A DNA stretch of 64,000 bases from Metabacillus dongyingensis (GTDB lineage: Bacteria; Bacillota; Bacilli; Bacillales; Bacillaceae), in assembly GCF_019933155.2 (NCBI RefSeq), contig NZ_CP082944.1:3722001-3786000 (forward strand), in the 5' to 3' direction. This document shows, in pieces, positions 7,178-15,981 of the stretch. The position numbers were made by a program, and so were the translations under genes. Under the pieces are notes generated by a model that saw only the letters and a list, made by a program, of their open reading frames with translations, was not told the origin of the DNA and searched no databases. The first letter of the stretch is position 1. Every line of letters starts with the position of its first letter.

Positions 7178-9820
7178 TTACCCTTTTAATTCACTGATTC
7201 TAGAAAGAACAGCTTCTCTTTTCTCTACATAATCGCTTTCTTTCGCACGTTCTTCCTCAATAACTTTTTCAGGTGCTTTTTTCACAAAGCCTTCGTTGCT
7301 CAGTTTCTTTTGAACACGTTCGACTTCTTTATTCAATTTATCAAGCTCTTTTTGAAGACGTGAGATTTCTTCATTAATATTGATTAAGCCTTCAAGCGGG
7401 AAAATAAGCTCAGCTCCCGTTACGACAGAAGTCATCGCTTTTTCGCCTGATTCTGCATCCGTGCTGATTGAAAGGCTGCTTGTGTTGCAGAAACGCTCAA
7501 TGTATGCACGGTTATCGTCAAGCTGTTGCCCAACATCCGCATTTTTCGCTTTAATCAGCATTGGAATCTGCTTGCTCATCGGTGTATTTACCTCAGCTCG
7601 GACATTTCTTACTGAACGGATTACTTCAACTAGCAATTTCATATCTGCAGCAGCTTTTTCGTCCGTTAATGAAGCATTCACTTCAGGCCATTTTGCAATT
7701 GTAATGGATTCCCCGTTGTGAGGAAGATTCTGCCATATTTCCTCTGTAATGAAAGGCATGAATGGGTGAAGAAGTCTCATTGTGTTATCAAGCACATATG
7801 CAAGAATGGAACGAGTTGTTTTCTTTGCTTCTTCATTGTCCCCATATAGAGGAAGCTTCGCCATTTCGATATACCAGTCACAGAAATCATCCCAGATGAA
7901 GTTATAAAGAAGGCGGCCTACTTCACCGAATTCATATTTATCAGCAAGCTTGGTCACATGTTCAATTGTTTCGTTTAATCGAGTAAGTATCCATTTGTCA
8001 GCTACTGATTTTTCTCCGCTGATATCGATCTCTTCATATTTCAGGCCATCCATGTTCATTAAAGCAAAACGTGAAGCATTCCAGATCTTATTTGCAAAGT
8101 TCCAAGTCGCTTCTACCTTTTCATAGCTGAATCGCAAGTCCTGGCCTGGAGAGCTTCCTGTAGACAGGAAGTAACGCAATGAATCTGCGCCATATTTCTC
8201 GATTACTTCCATTGGATCGACGCCGTTTCCAAGAGATTTACTCATTTTGCGGCCTTGCTCATCGCGGACTAGCCCGTGAATCAGCACATCTTTAAATGGA
8301 CGCTGACCTGTAAATTCAAGACCCTGGAAAATCATGCGCGAAACCCAGAAGAAGATAATATCATATCCTGTTACAAGCACATCTGTCGGATAGAAGCGCT
8401 GATAATCGATCGATTCTGTATCAGGCCAGCCCATTGTCGAGAACGGCCATAGCGCGGAACTGAACCACGTATCAAGAACATCTGTATCCTGCTCCCAGTT
8501 TTCAATATCTGCAGGCGGTGAGTGATCAACATGAACCTCACCTGTTTCTTTGTTATACCACGCCGGAATTCTGTGTCCCCACCAAAGCTGTCTTGAAATA
8601 CACCAGTCACGGATATTTTCCATCCAGCGCATATACGTATTTTCAAATCGGTTTGGCACAAAGTTTACTTTCTCTTCCTTGCCTTGAAGCTCGATTGCTG
8701 CATCAGCAAGCGGCTGCATTTTAACAAACCATTGTGTTGAAAGATATGGTTCAACAACTGCACCGCTTCGTTCACTGTGCCCTACAGAATGAAGATGCTC
8801 TTCAATTTTGAATAAAACATCCATATCTTGAAGGTCTTTTACGATTTGCTTGCGGCAGTCAAAACGGTCAAGACCATTGTATTTCCCTGCGTTAGCATTC
8901 ATTGTTCCGTCTTCATTCATAACAAGAACACGTTCCAAGCCGTGGCGGTTTCCGATTTCAAAATCGTTCGGATCATGTGCAGGCGTAATTTTAACTGCCC
9001 CTGATCCAAATTCCATATCCACATAGTCGTCGCCGACAATCGGTATCTCACGGCCAACGATTGGCAGAACAACTGTCTTTCCGATCAAATGCTTGTAGCG
9101 GTCATCTTCCGGATGAACGGCAACCGCTGTATCGCCAAGCATTGTTTCAGGACGGGTTGTAGCGATTTCAATATGCCCTGAACCATCAGAAAGAGGATAG
9201 CGCATATGGTAAAAAGCGCCTTGTACATCTTTGTAGATAACTTCAATGTCCGATAAAGCAGTTTTCGTTTGCGGATCCCAGTTGATAATATATTCACCGC
9301 GGTAAATAAGTCCCTTTTTATATAGAGATACAAATACTTCATTTACCGCTTTTGATAAACCTTCATCTAAAGTAAACCGCTCTCTGGAGTAATCAAGTCC
9401 AAGCCCAAGCTTAGACCATTGAGTACGAATATGTGATGCATACTCTTCTTTCCACTTCCATGTTTCTTCAACGAATTTTTCCCGTCCAAGATCATAGCGT
9501 GATTTGCCTTCCTCGCGCAGCTTGCCTTCTACTTTTGCCTGAGTGGCGATTCCTGCATGGTCCATGCCCGGAAGCCATAGCACGTCATAGCCCTGCATTC
9601 TTTTCATGCGGGTTACAATGTCTTGAAGCGTTGTATCCCACGCGTGCCCAAGATGAAGCTTGCCTGTAACGTTAGGCGGCGGAATAACGATAGTATAAGG
9701 CTGTTTTTCCTGGTCATTTGTCGCTTCAAAGTATTTGCCCTTCAGCCAGAACTCATAGCGGTTACGCTCGATACCCTGCGGATCATATTTTGTAGAGAGT
9801 GTTTGTTCATTGTTCTCCAT
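7178..9820 (-). CDS. valS: Valyl-tRNA synthetase
   Basis: 880 aa, full length for a Gram-positive ValRS. It charges tRNA-Val in the cytosol. Seen: class I signature HLGH (56-59, in [15 protein letters not shown]), the KMSKS loop (KMSKSLGN, about 525), an editing (CP1) insertion between them, the anticodon-binding domain, and a C-terminal coiled-coil tRNA arm (about 810-880, rich in Lys/Glu heptads). The ATG follows AAGGAGGAAG. It is preceded by a T-box leader with an intrinsic terminator, so expression should rise when tRNA-Val is uncharged. Confidence 0.98.
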   Translation of the reverse strand: MENNEQTLSTKYDPQGIERNRYEFWLKGKYFEATNDQEKQPYTIVIPPPNVTGKLHLGHAWDTTLQDIVTRMKRMQGYDVLWLPGMDHAGIATQAKVEGKLREEGKSRYDLGREKFVEETWKWKEEYASHIRTQWSKLGLGLDYSRERFTLDEGLSKAVNEVFVSLYKKGLIYRGEYIINWDPQTKTALSDIEVIYKDVQGAFYHMRYPLSDGSGHIEIATTRPETMLGDTAVAVHPEDDRYKHLIGKTVVLPIVGREIPIVGDDYVDMEFGSGAVKITPAHDPNDFEIGNRHGLERVLVMNEDGTMNANAGKYNGLDRFDCRKQIVKDLQDMDVLFKIEEHLHSVGHSERSGAVVEPYLSTQWFVKMQPLADAAIELQGKEEKVNFVPNRFENTYMRWMENIRDWCISRQLWWGHRIPAWYNKETGEVHVDHSPPADIENWEQDTDVLDTWFSSALWPFSTMGWPDTESIDYQRFYPTDVLVTGYDIIFFWVSRMIFQGLEFTGQRPFKDVLIHGLVRDEQGRKMSKSLGNGVDPMEVIEKYGADSLRYFLSTGSSPGQDLRFSYEKVEATWNFANKIWNASRFALMNMDGLKYEEIDISGEKSVADKWILTRLNETIEHVTKLADKYEFGEVGRLLYNFIWDDFCDWYIEMAKLPLYGDNEEAKKTTRSILAYVLDNTMRLLHPFMPFITEEIWQNLPHNGESITIAKWPEVNASLTDEKAAADMKLLVEVIRSVRNVRAEVNTPMSKQIPMLIKAKNADVGQQLDDNRAYIERFCNTSSLSISTDAESGEKAMTSVVTGAELIFPLEGLININEEISRLQKELDKLNKEVERVQKKLSNEGFVKKAPEKVIEEERAKESDYVEKREAVLSRISELKG

Positions 9821-9857
9821 TTTTCTTCCTCCTTAAAAAAATACCGGTATGAAACAA

Positions 9858-10136
9858 TAAAAAAACTCCTTTCATCCAATAAAAGGACGAAAGGAGTTGA
9901 TTTCGCGGTGCCACCTTTTTTCACAGGCAAAAATAAGCCTATGCTCTCAAATGGGATAACGGCGTTCATGCCGATTCTCTCTACTTCAAGTTCAAGAGAA
10001 TTACTCAAGGGCGACCTTCAAGCGAGCTTGTTTAAGAAATCTTTCAGCAAATGATTTCTCTCTCTAAAAACAGCTTTCGGCTTTACTCTTCCCTGTCAAT
10101 GTATGTTCTTTTATTCAATAAAAGCATATATGTATT
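9858..10136 (-). promoter_or_regulatory. T-box leader of valS with antitermination switch
   Basis: The T-box sequence GGTGGCACCGCG lies at 9904-9915 (minus strand). It is followed by a terminator, AACTCCTTTCGTCC pairing with GGATGAAAGGAGTT (about 9860-9899) plus a T-run. The 5' part has the stem I layout. A GTT triplet followed by A at 9958-9960 is a candidate Val specifier codon, in the right relative place, but I could not prove the fold; GTC is the more usual Val specifier. Uncharged tRNA-Val pairing with the specifier and the T-box bulge would favour read-through into valS. Confidence 0.93.
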
Positions 10137-10166
10137 ATTGTATACAATCTTATCATTTTACGTCAA
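10137..10166 (-). promoter_or_regulatory. Sigma-A promoter of valS
   Basis: TTGACG (10161-10166) with either TATACA at 16 nt or TACAAT at 18 nt spacing around 10137-10144. It lies just before the T-box leader. Confidence 0.6.
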
Positions 10167-10266
10167 TCATCTTCTCCAATTTTCATGCCCTTTATTCACA
10201 CGAATCACAAATTTGGGTAAATGCACATATCTTGTTAGCATGAATCATCAGGTTAGGAGAATTTGT

Positions 10267-10458
10267 ATGCGAAGAAAAGTTAATTACTACAATATGTCAC
10301 CATGGGTAAAGCAATTCAAAGTAATCGCAGGCCAGTTCATCGTTCCGATTACGATTTTCCAGACGATACGGACCTTGATCTTCCCAACTCCAGTTGATCT
10401 TGTTCTTTTATCACTGTTGATATTGCTTGGAGTAGCTCTTCACATGGAGTGGATTTAA
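10267..10458 (+). CDS. Small conserved membrane protein, 63 aa, function unknown
   Basis: The ATG at 10267 has AGGAGA 7 nt upstream, which favours it over the longer upstream frame. The product starts with a basic segment (MRRKVNYYNMSPWVKQ), has a mildly hydrophobic central region and a strong hydrophobic helix near the C-terminus (LVLLSLLILLGVALHM). It is divergent from valS and ends at a bidirectional hairpin shared with ysxE. I do not recognise a named family. Good ribosome binding site, terminator and codon use argue that it is real. Confidence 0.65.
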   Translation: MRRKVNYYNMSPWVKQFKVIAGQFIVPITIFQTIRTLIFPTPVDLVLLSLLILLGVALHMEWI

Positions 10459-10459
10459 A

Positions 10460-10492
10460 AACCCAATCAGAGAGATGATTGGGATTTTTTAT
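10460..10492. terminator. Bidirectional terminator between the 63-aa gene and ysxE
   Basis: CCCAATCA pairs with TGATTGGG around a short GAGAGA loop. T-runs follow on both strands (ATTTTTT on plus, TTTTTAA on minus). It serves two convergent genes. Confidence 0.85.
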
Positions 10493-11526
10493 GATGATTG
10501 CTCTGCCGCTATTTTTTTATTCTCTTCAATTTGCGTCACTTTCATAACAAAATATTCAATGTTTTTAAAAGTCCAGTAGGATTTGGTGAGATCCTGATTC
10601 CGTTTGAGCTGAGGGACACTCCGGCTTGACTGGTTCATATGCTTTTTCAAATTTCTGTAGATAATATCCGGGTATGATAGGTAGCAAGTAAATAAAAGCA
10701 TTTCTTCTTCCCGGAACGGAAAATGCTGCTGATACGTATAGAGCCAATCCACACAATCATCATCTGCAAATGGATACGTATGGAATGTTCGATGATAAAA
10801 GAGAAGCAAATCGTCAATGGGTGATGAGTATCTGGATTGTTCAAAATTTGTTAAAAATCCAGTTCCCTGTTCATCGTATAAAAAGTGATGAATGGATGCT
10901 CTCCCATGAATAATAACCTGGCGGGCATCTTCTTTTTCCTTCATCATTTCGTACCATTCATCAAGTTTCTTCCGCGCAAAATCAGTCGCTCTTGCTGTTT
11001 CAAAATAATAAGTAACCGCCTGCAGTTCAAAAGGGGACAAGTACCATTTTTTTTCGCATTCTTCCACATATTTTTCGTAAGCGGCTTTGTTTTCATCCCA
11101 CTGCCTGGATAATGTATCATAATGAACTTTAAGTGCATCCTGATTCAATTTTTCCGCGGCGGCTGTTTTCTGATGGAGCACAGCAAGTTCCCTGAACATG
11201 TTTTTATGACGCTCATCTCTCTCCTCTTCAGGTTCATTGTGAAGCCATGGCATGATGTAATACCAGTACTCTCCATCTGAGGTGAAAAATTGGCGGTGTT
11301 TATTTCTGAAAATCGGCACATAGCCGGAAAATCCTTTTTGATGAGCCGTATGAAGTGTTTCAATAAAATGGCCATTTCGGTTTGCTGTGACTCTTTTTAA
11401 TGCATATGATGCTCCAGAGCTTGCATAGATTTTGGTCAGCTTGTCACTGATTGACTCCGCGTACTCGCAAGTTAAATCATATTGGCTGATTACAGGCACT
11501 AGCTTATCCATAATTTCTCTCACCAC
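10489..11526 (-). CDS. ysxE: CotS/YsxE-family spore coat-associated protein
   Basis: About 345 aa with the aminoglycoside-phosphotransferase/kinase-like fold of the CotS family, including a Brenner-like segment VIIHGRASIHHFLYDEQGTG (HGRAS replaces the usual HGD of active kinases) and YSSPIDDLLLFYHR. The longer frame begins at a GTG (11538) that overlaps its own Shine-Dalgarno (AAGGAAGGTGA). A GTG at 11526, about 8 nt past it, is better placed, and I use that start. In B. subtilis the gene is cotranscribed with spoVID in the mother cell and affects coat assembly. Here a strong hairpin separates the two genes. The missing catalytic Asp suggests a binding rather than kinase role. Confidence 0.85.
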   Translation of the reverse strand: MVREIMDKLVPVISQYDLTCEYAESISDKLTKIYASSGASYALKRVTANRNGHFIETLHTAHQKGFSGYVPIFRNKHRQFFTSDGEYWYYIMPWLHNEPEEERDERHKNMFRELAVLHQKTAAAEKLNQDALKVHYDTLSRQWDENKAAYEKYVEECEKKWYLSPFELQAVTYYFETARATDFARKKLDEWYEMMKEKEDARQVIIHGRASIHHFLYDEQGTGFLTNFEQSRYSSPIDDLLLFYHRTFHTYPFADDDCVDWLYTYQQHFPFREEEMLLFTCYLSYPDIIYRNLKKHMNQSSRSVPQLKRNQDLTKSYWTFKNIEYFVMKVTQIEENKKIAAEQSS

Positions 11527-11606
11527 TCTATAACTCACCTTCCTTTATGAAGGAATAAGTGAACGATTTTAACCTGTTTTCTTTCTGAGAAGAATATTGA
11601 TTCTTA

Positions 11607-11647
11607 CAAAAAAAACAGCTGAGGAATACTCCTCCTCAAGCTGTTCT
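11607..11647 (-). terminator. Hairpin between spoVID and ysxE
   Basis: ACAGCTGAGGA (11615-11625) pairs with TCCTCAAGCTGT (about 11633-11644, one bulge). On the minus strand eight T residues follow. It looks like a complete intrinsic terminator placed inside what is an operon in B. subtilis. Confidence 0.75.
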
Positions 11648-11654
11648 GTCCATC

Positions 11655-12743
11655 TTAATGCGTGTTTGCATAAACCGGAATATATAAAGTCTGCCCTTCA
11701 TGCACATCAGCAGTTGAGCTGAATTGGTTCACCCTGTGCAGCTGCTGGACCGTGATATTATAACGGTCGCATATGCTGTCAATTGTATCCCCCTGCTGAA
11801 CGATGCAGATTTTAAGTTTTGAAAACTCCTCTTCATCCTCACGGCCAAAAAGCTTTGTTAAATAAAGAGAGTTTTCCGTCTCCTTCGGCTGCTCCTGTTT
11901 TTTCGCTTCTTCTTTTCGGCTTTTTGGACTTTGTTTAGGCGGTGCTGAGTAAGATTCGACCTCTGCTTCTGCAGGCCTTCCTGCACTATAATGAATTTCA
12001 GGCTGTGTGATTTCTTCTTCTATTGCCTGCTTTCTGACTTCTACATCAAAAGACTGTGTGACTTCTTCTTCTATTGCCTGCTTTCTGACTTCTACATCAA
12101 AAGGCTGATAAAACTCTTCTTTTTCAGGAGTGTCGCTGTTCTCTGCAAGGACTGCATCAAAGCTTTCTGAATATGCTTCCTGAGTCTCCTCTTCATGGAG
12201 CAAAGCCTGAGAAGAACGGTAAAGCGGCTCAAGCTCTTCTTTAGTTGAGTGATTATATGTTTGCTCTTCCTCTTTCTCTTCCACTTCCACTTCCTGAACT
12301 TCTTCAAATGAATCCTGACTTGAAATTCCGCTTATTTCTAAATCTGCAACAAGCTTAAGATTTCTGCTTTCAGATAGATCATAGTCAAATGATTCAATCG
12401 TCACATATACTTCTTCTAAATCTCCAATTCTATTTCTGGGGATCGTAATATCCACTGGGAACCGGTGAACAAGCTGTGATATGCCATCCTCCTCCCGGGT
12501 TTCAACACTGTTTACAAACCGGAGATTGGCATATTCAAATTCCTCTTCGTTATAATCCTCATCTATTTTGTACTCACCCGTTAACTGCAGTGCACCCCGA
12601 ATGGAGATGTACTGGTCAAATTCCTGGATGGTGATGTCTGGATCTAATGAGATGGATAACAGCTCACCTACTTCCTGTCCCTTTTGAAACCAAACGGATT
12701 CTTCAACAGAAAACCGTAATGATGATTGTTGATCCTGTGACAA
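11655..12743 (-). CDS. spoVID: Stage VI sporulation protein D (spore coat encasement)
   Basis: 362 aa. It starts at TTG (12741-12743) with AAAGGAGGAG optimally placed. Seen: an N-terminal conserved domain (about 1-130; RFSVEESVWFQKGQEV, VDITIPRNRIGDLEEV), a long Glu-rich low-complexity middle, and a C-terminal LysM domain (about 315-358; QQGDTIDSICDRYNITVQQL). SpoVID bridges SpoIVA/SafA and drives coat encasement around the forespore; the C-terminal LysM and preceding segment bind lipid II/SpoIVA in B. subtilis. The middle carries an exact-frame 17-residue duplication (see repeat). A sigma-E-like promoter lies upstream. Confidence 0.93.
   Translation of the reverse strand: MSQDQQSSLRFSVEESVWFQKGQEVGELLSISLDPDITIQEFDQYISIRGALQLTGEYKIDEDYNEEEFEYANLRFVNSVETREEDGISQLVHRFPVDITIPRNRIGDLEEVYVTIESFDYDLSESRNLKLVADLEISGISSQDSFEEVQEVEVEEKEEEQTYNHSTKEELEPLYRSSQALLHEEETQEAYSESFDAVLAENSDTPEKEEFYQPFDVEVRKQAIEEEVTQSFDVEVRKQAIEEEITQPEIHYSAGRPAEAEVESYSAPPKQSPKSRKEEAKKQEQPKETENSLYLTKLFGREDEEEFSKLKICIVQQGDTIDSICDRYNITVQQLHRVNQFSSTADVHEGQTLYIPVYANTH
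12001..12102 (-). repeat. 51-bp tandem duplication inside spoVID
   Basis: Two adjacent 51-nt copies (12001-12051 and 12052-12102) differ at only two positions. They encode two 17-residue units of the type QAIEEE(V/I)TQ.FDVEVRK in the Glu-rich linker. The reading frame is kept. Confidence 0.95.
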
Positions 12744-12812
12744 CTTGAACTCCTCCTTTCAATGGCCTAACCTAATAAGCTATGACATTAAAGGTTTATG
12801 TTCAAGATTCAA

Positions 12813-12839
12813 AGATTATGAGTGATTTTTAGAATATGA
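12813..12839 (-). promoter_or_regulatory. Candidate sigma-E promoter of spoVID
   Basis: Minus strand: TCATATT (-35, 12833-12839), 12 nt, then CATAATCT (-10, 12813-12820). The sigma-E consensus is about kmATATT-N13/14-CATACAnT. The core elements match but the spacing is a base or two short. Confidence 0.45.
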
Positions 12840-12877
12840 CTTATTTCTATAATGGGATATTGAATCTAAAAATCAGT

Positions 12878-12903
12878 GTTTTAACTGACCGCTGACCGGG
12901 AAA
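12878..12903 (+). promoter_or_regulatory. Candidate sigma-B promoter of the csbD-like gene
   Basis: GTTTTA (12878-12883), 14 nt, GGGAAA (12898-12903), matching the sigma-B pattern GTTTaa-N13/14-GGGwAw. It lies about 30 nt before the gene, whose family is typically under general-stress control. Confidence 0.6.
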
Positions 12904-12936
12904 ATAGTCTGTAACATAAAAAAGGAGTGATCTGTA

Positions 12937-13125
12937 ATGTCAAAAGATCAAGGTTTAAGCGATAAAGTAAAAGGCAAGGTAAACCAGGCCAAAGGTGAAG
13001 TGAAGGACCAGGTCGGCAATGCAACAGACAATCCGAACATGCAGCGGGAAGGCAAAAAAGATAAGCTGAAAGGCAGCATTCAAGAAGCTGCAGGAAAAGC
13101 GAAGGAAGATTCACACCGTTATTAA
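12937..13125 (+). CDS. CsbD-family general stress protein
   Basis: 62 aa, small, very hydrophilic, Lys/Glu/Gly-rich. It has the family signature KVKGKVNQAKGEVKDQVGNA and a second KLKGSIQEAAGKAKED unit. AAAGGAG lies 10 nt before the ATG. The biochemical role of CsbD is unknown; in B. subtilis csbD is sigma-B-dependent, and the promoter-like site here agrees. It is divergent from spoVID and has its own terminator. Confidence 0.9.
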   Translation: MSKDQGLSDKVKGKVNQAKGEVKDQVGNATDNPNMQREGKKDKLKGSIQEAAGKAKEDSHRY

Positions 13126-13133
13126 TGTACATA

Positions 13134-13168
13134 AAGAGTGCCGGGCCAAAGCCGGTTCTCTTTTTTAT
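13134..13168 (+). terminator. Terminator of the csbD-like gene
   Basis: AGAGTGCCGG (13135-13144) pairs, with one mismatch, with CCGGTTCTCT (13152-13161), followed by a T-run. Confidence 0.8.
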
Positions 13169-13214
13169 TTCATGAAATAACTGCTATACTAAAGGAAAAA
13201 ACACAGGAGATTCT

Positions 13215-13382
13215 ATGAAACCCTTATTTTTTATTATCATTGGTTTGATCTTTTTACTTCAAATTCCTTTATGGTTCAATATAGTCGATGATTGGCTGAT
13301 GGCTGCAGTCGGCTTAATCGGTCTCGCCATTATTTTTTCAAGTAAGTGGTTAAGCCGGAAATCCGGTTATAAAGAGAAATAA
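13215..13382 (+). CDS. Small two-helix membrane protein, 55 aa, unknown
   Basis: The ATG at 13215 follows CAGGAGA by 4 nt, and the frame ends at TAA. The product has two hydrophobic helices (about 3-20 beginning PLFFIIIGLIFLLQIPLWF, and about 28-43) and a basic C-terminus (KWLSRKSGYKEK), so it should insert as a hairpin in the membrane. It lies downstream of csbD in the same direction and has its own terminator. I do not recognise a family. Confidence 0.6.
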   Translation: MKPLFFIIIGLIFLLQIPLWFNIVDDWLMAAVGLIGLAIIFSSKWLSRKSGYKEK

Positions 13383-13453
13383 AAACTACCGCCTATATTT
13401 TCTTAAACGGCTTCACCTGTGAGGTGGACACAGTAATTTGGCAATTATTTATG

Positions 13454-13495
13454 AAAAATGGCTTGGAGTTTATCTCCAAGCCATTTATCTTTTTA
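13454..13495 (+). terminator. Terminator of the 55-aa membrane protein gene
   Basis: A perfect 13-bp stem AAATGGCTTGGAG / CTCCAAGCCATTT (13456-13468 with 13474-13486), then ATCTTTTTAT. The rest of the 307-nt gap 13383-13689 contains one small hairpin (CACCTgtgAGGTG near 13410), this terminator and the hemL terminator; I see no gene there. Confidence 0.85.
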
Positions 13496-13587
13496 TCCGC
13501 TTTTCGGTAAAGCACCGCGCAGACACAGCAATCCCTAAAACTTCCGGTTATCCATTATTCCATAAGATTTTCTTATATGAAATGACA

Positions 13588-13636
13588 TTAAAAATGCACA
13601 CTTCTTTTCAACTATGAAATGAAGTGTGCATGATAT
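13588..13636 (-). terminator. Terminator of the hemAXCDBL operon
   Basis: ATGCACACTTC (13594-13604) pairs perfectly with GAAGTGTGCAT (13621-13631). TTTTTAATG follows on the minus strand, about 55 nt past the hemL stop. Confidence 0.8.
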
Positions 13637-13689
13637 TTTTATTTGCACCTCTAAGCAAACACTCTGTCTTCTTCAGAGGTTTCACTTTC

Positions 13690-14976
13690 TTACTTTAATT
13701 TAGAAAAGGCTTTTTCTGCAGCATCAATCGTCTTATTCAAATCTTCATCTGTATGGGCTGTAGATAAGAATAGACCTTCAAATTGAGACGGCGGAAGGAA
13801 TACACCTTCATTTGCCATTTCACGGTAGAATTTCGAGAAAAAGTCTAAATTAGATGTTTTGGCAGTCTCAAAATTTGTTACTTTTTCATTCGTAAAGAAG
13901 AAACCGATCATTGAGCCGGCTCTGTTGAATGTGATTGGAATATCATGCTTTTTCGCTGCAGCCGTTAAGCCTTCTTCGAGAATATCTGCTTTGCGGCCAA
14001 ATTCTTTATATGAATCTGGTGTCAGCTGTTTTAAAGTTGCATATCCTGCAGTCATAGCAAGCGGATTTCCGGATAATGTACCTGCCTGATAAATTGGTCC
14101 GCTTGGTGCTATCTGCTTCATAATGTCTGCACGTCCGCCATACGCTCCAACAGGCAATCCTCCGCCAATGACTTTTCCAAGACATGTAATATCAGGAGTT
14201 ACACCGAAGTATCCTTGTGCACAGCCATAATCCACACGGAATCCCGTCATCACTTCATCAAAAATAAGCAAAGAGCCGTATTGAGTTGTGATTGCTCTCA
14301 GGTTTTCCAAGAATCCTGACAGCGGCGGCACGACTCCCATATTTCCTGCTACAGGTTCGACAATCACACCTGCAATATCGTCTCCGAATTGTTCAAATGC
14401 GTATTTGACGCTTTCCAAATCATTGTAAGGAACCGTGATCGTGTTTTTCGCAATCCCCTCCGGCACCCCTGGACTATCCGGCAGACCGAGTGTTGCAACA
14501 CCTGACCCTGCTTTGATTAATAAAGAATCACCATGTCCGTGGTAGCAGCCTTCAAATTTGAGAATTTTGTTTCGGCCGGTAAAACCGCGCGCAAGGCGCA
14601 ATGCACTCATGGTTGCTTCTGTTCCTGAGCTTACCATCCGAATCACTTCAATTGAAGGGACGCGCTCGATCACAAGCTTTGCCAGTTCATTTTCGATTAA
14701 TGTAGGAGCACCGAAGCTTGTGCCGGATTCAGTCACCTTTTTTATCGATTCAACCACTTCATCATTTGTATGACCTAAAATAAGCGGTCCCCATGATAAA
14801 ACATAATCAATATATTCGTTTCCATCGATATCATATATCTTGGAGCCTTTACCGCGTTCCATGAAGATAGGATCCATCGCAACCGATTTAAATGCGCGCA
14901 CCGGGCTGTTTACACCGCCTGGCATCAAACCTTGCGCTTCTTTAAATGCCTGCTTTGATTTTTCATAATTGCGCAT
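13690..14976 (-). CDS. hemL: Glutamate-1-semialdehyde 2,1-aminomutase
   Basis: 428 aa. A PLP enzyme that turns glutamate-1-semialdehyde into 5-aminolevulinate, the second committed step of the C5 haem route. Seen: the class III aminotransferase fold with [37 protein letters not shown] and the PLP lysine in [17 protein letters not shown] (about 267). It is the last gene of the haem operon, 18 nt after hemB. Confidence 0.97.
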   Translation of the reverse strand: MRNYEKSKQAFKEAQGLMPGGVNSPVRAFKSVAMDPIFMERGKGSKIYDIDGNEYIDYVLSWGPLILGHTNDEVVESIKKVTESGTSFGAPTLIENELAKLVIERVPSIEVIRMVSSGTEATMSALRLARGFTGRNKILKFEGCYHGHGDSLLIKAGSGVATLGLPDSPGVPEGIAKNTITVPYNDLESVKYAFEQFGDDIAGVIVEPVAGNMGVVPPLSGFLENLRAITTQYGSLLIFDEVMTGFRVDYGCAQGYFGVTPDITCLGKVIGGGLPVGAYGGRADIMKQIAPSGPIYQAGTLSGNPLAMTAGYATLKQLTPDSYKEFGRKADILEEGLTAAAKKHDIPITFNRAGSMIGFFFTNEKVTNFETAKTSNLDFFSKFYREMANEGVFLPPSQFEGLFLSTAHTDEDLNKTIDAAEKAFSKLK

Positions 14977-14994
14977 AAGAATTCTCCCTTACGA

Positions 14995-15975
14995 TTAGTG
15001 TTGTTCCTTAAGCCAGCGGGCAGCATCTTTTGCATGATAAGTCAAAATCATATCAACGCCCGCGCGTTTCATGCTGATCATCATTTCCATCACGATCGCT
15101 TTTTCATCAACCCAGCCATTTTGTGCAGCCGCTTTGATCATGGCATATTCTCCGCTTACGTTATAAGCAACAATTGGAACATTGAAGTTGTTTTTCACAT
15201 CACGGATAATATCAAGATACGATAAAGCAGGCTTCACAATTAAAAAGTCTGCGCCTTCCATTAAATCGGATTCTGCTTCTCTGAGAGCTTCCATGCGGTT
15301 AGCCGGATCCATTTGGTACGTCTTGCGATCGCCAAATTGCGGTGTGCTGTGGGCAGCATCACGGAATGGGCCGTAAAAGGCACTTGAATATTTGATTCCA
15401 TATGACATAACCGGCACATCTTCAAAGCCTGCTTCGTCTAATCCGTGGCGGATTGCTGCTACAAATCCATCCATCATGTTAGATGGTGCGATAATGTCAG
15501 CCCCTGCTTTTGCCTGGCTTACAGCTGTACGCGCAAGCAGATCAAGTGTAGGATCATTTAATACTTTGCCTTCTTTGACAATGCCGCAATGCCCGTGGTC
15601 AGTGAACTGACATAAACAAGTATCAGCGATGACAACTAAATCGGGGAAGTTTTCTTTAATTTGAGTAATCGCTCTCTGAACAATCCCCTGATCATGATAG
15701 GCTTGTGAACCGACCTCGTCTTTTTCATCAGGAACACCAAACACGATAACCGATTTAATGCCCAGATCAGATACTTCCTGCATTTCTGCATCCAAATAAT
15801 CAAGTGAAATCTGTTCAACGCCAGGCATTGATTTTACTTCATTTCTCTTCTTTTCTCCTTCTATTACAAAGATTGGATAGATGAAGTCTTCTGCATGCAG
15901 GTGAGTTTCACGGACAATTGATCTCATGCTGCTGGTGGTGCGGAGTCTGCGGTGTCTTGTAAATTGAAGATCCAT
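14995..15975 (-). CDS. hemB: Delta-aminolevulinic acid dehydratase (porphobilinogen synthase)
   Basis: 326 aa. Condenses two 5-aminolevulinate molecules to porphobilinogen. Seen: the Cys-rich metal-binding segment [14 protein letters not shown], typical of zinc-dependent forms, and Schiff-base lysines in [16 protein letters not shown] and [17 protein letters not shown] precedes the ATG. It sits 6 nt downstream of hemD. Confidence 0.97.
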   Translation of the reverse strand: MDLQFTRHRRLRTTSSMRSIVRETHLHAEDFIYPIFVIEGEKKRNEVKSMPGVEQISLDYLDAEMQEVSDLGIKSVIVFGVPDEKDEVGSQAYHDQGIVQRAITQIKENFPDLVVIADTCLCQFTDHGHCGIVKEGKVLNDPTLDLLARTAVSQAKAGADIIAPSNMMDGFVAAIRHGLDEAGFEDVPVMSYGIKYSSAFYGPFRDAAHSTPQFGDRKTYQMDPANRMEALREAESDLMEGADFLIVKPALSYLDIIRDVKNNFNVPIVAYNVSGEYAMIKAAAQNGWVDEKAIVMEMMISMKRAGVDMILTYHAKDAARWLKEQH

Positions 15976-15981
15976 AGTTAT

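Noticed and set aside
9841..9850. 10-bp palindrome ATACCGGTAT before the valS ribosome binding site
   Set aside because: Short, single, and between the T-box terminator and the start codon; no evidence for an operator.
9742..10008. 88-aa minus-strand frame
   Set aside because: It lies entirely across the valS start and the T-box leader and its codons spell the T-box and terminator; non-coding.
10051..10266. Upstream extension of the 63-aa plus-strand gene
   Set aside because: It overlaps the valS promoter and T-box; the ATG at 10267 has the proper ribosome binding site.
13398..13440. Possible insertion-sequence end (GAGGTGGACAC-like text)
   Set aside because: No matching inverted partner, target duplication or transposase remnant nearby.
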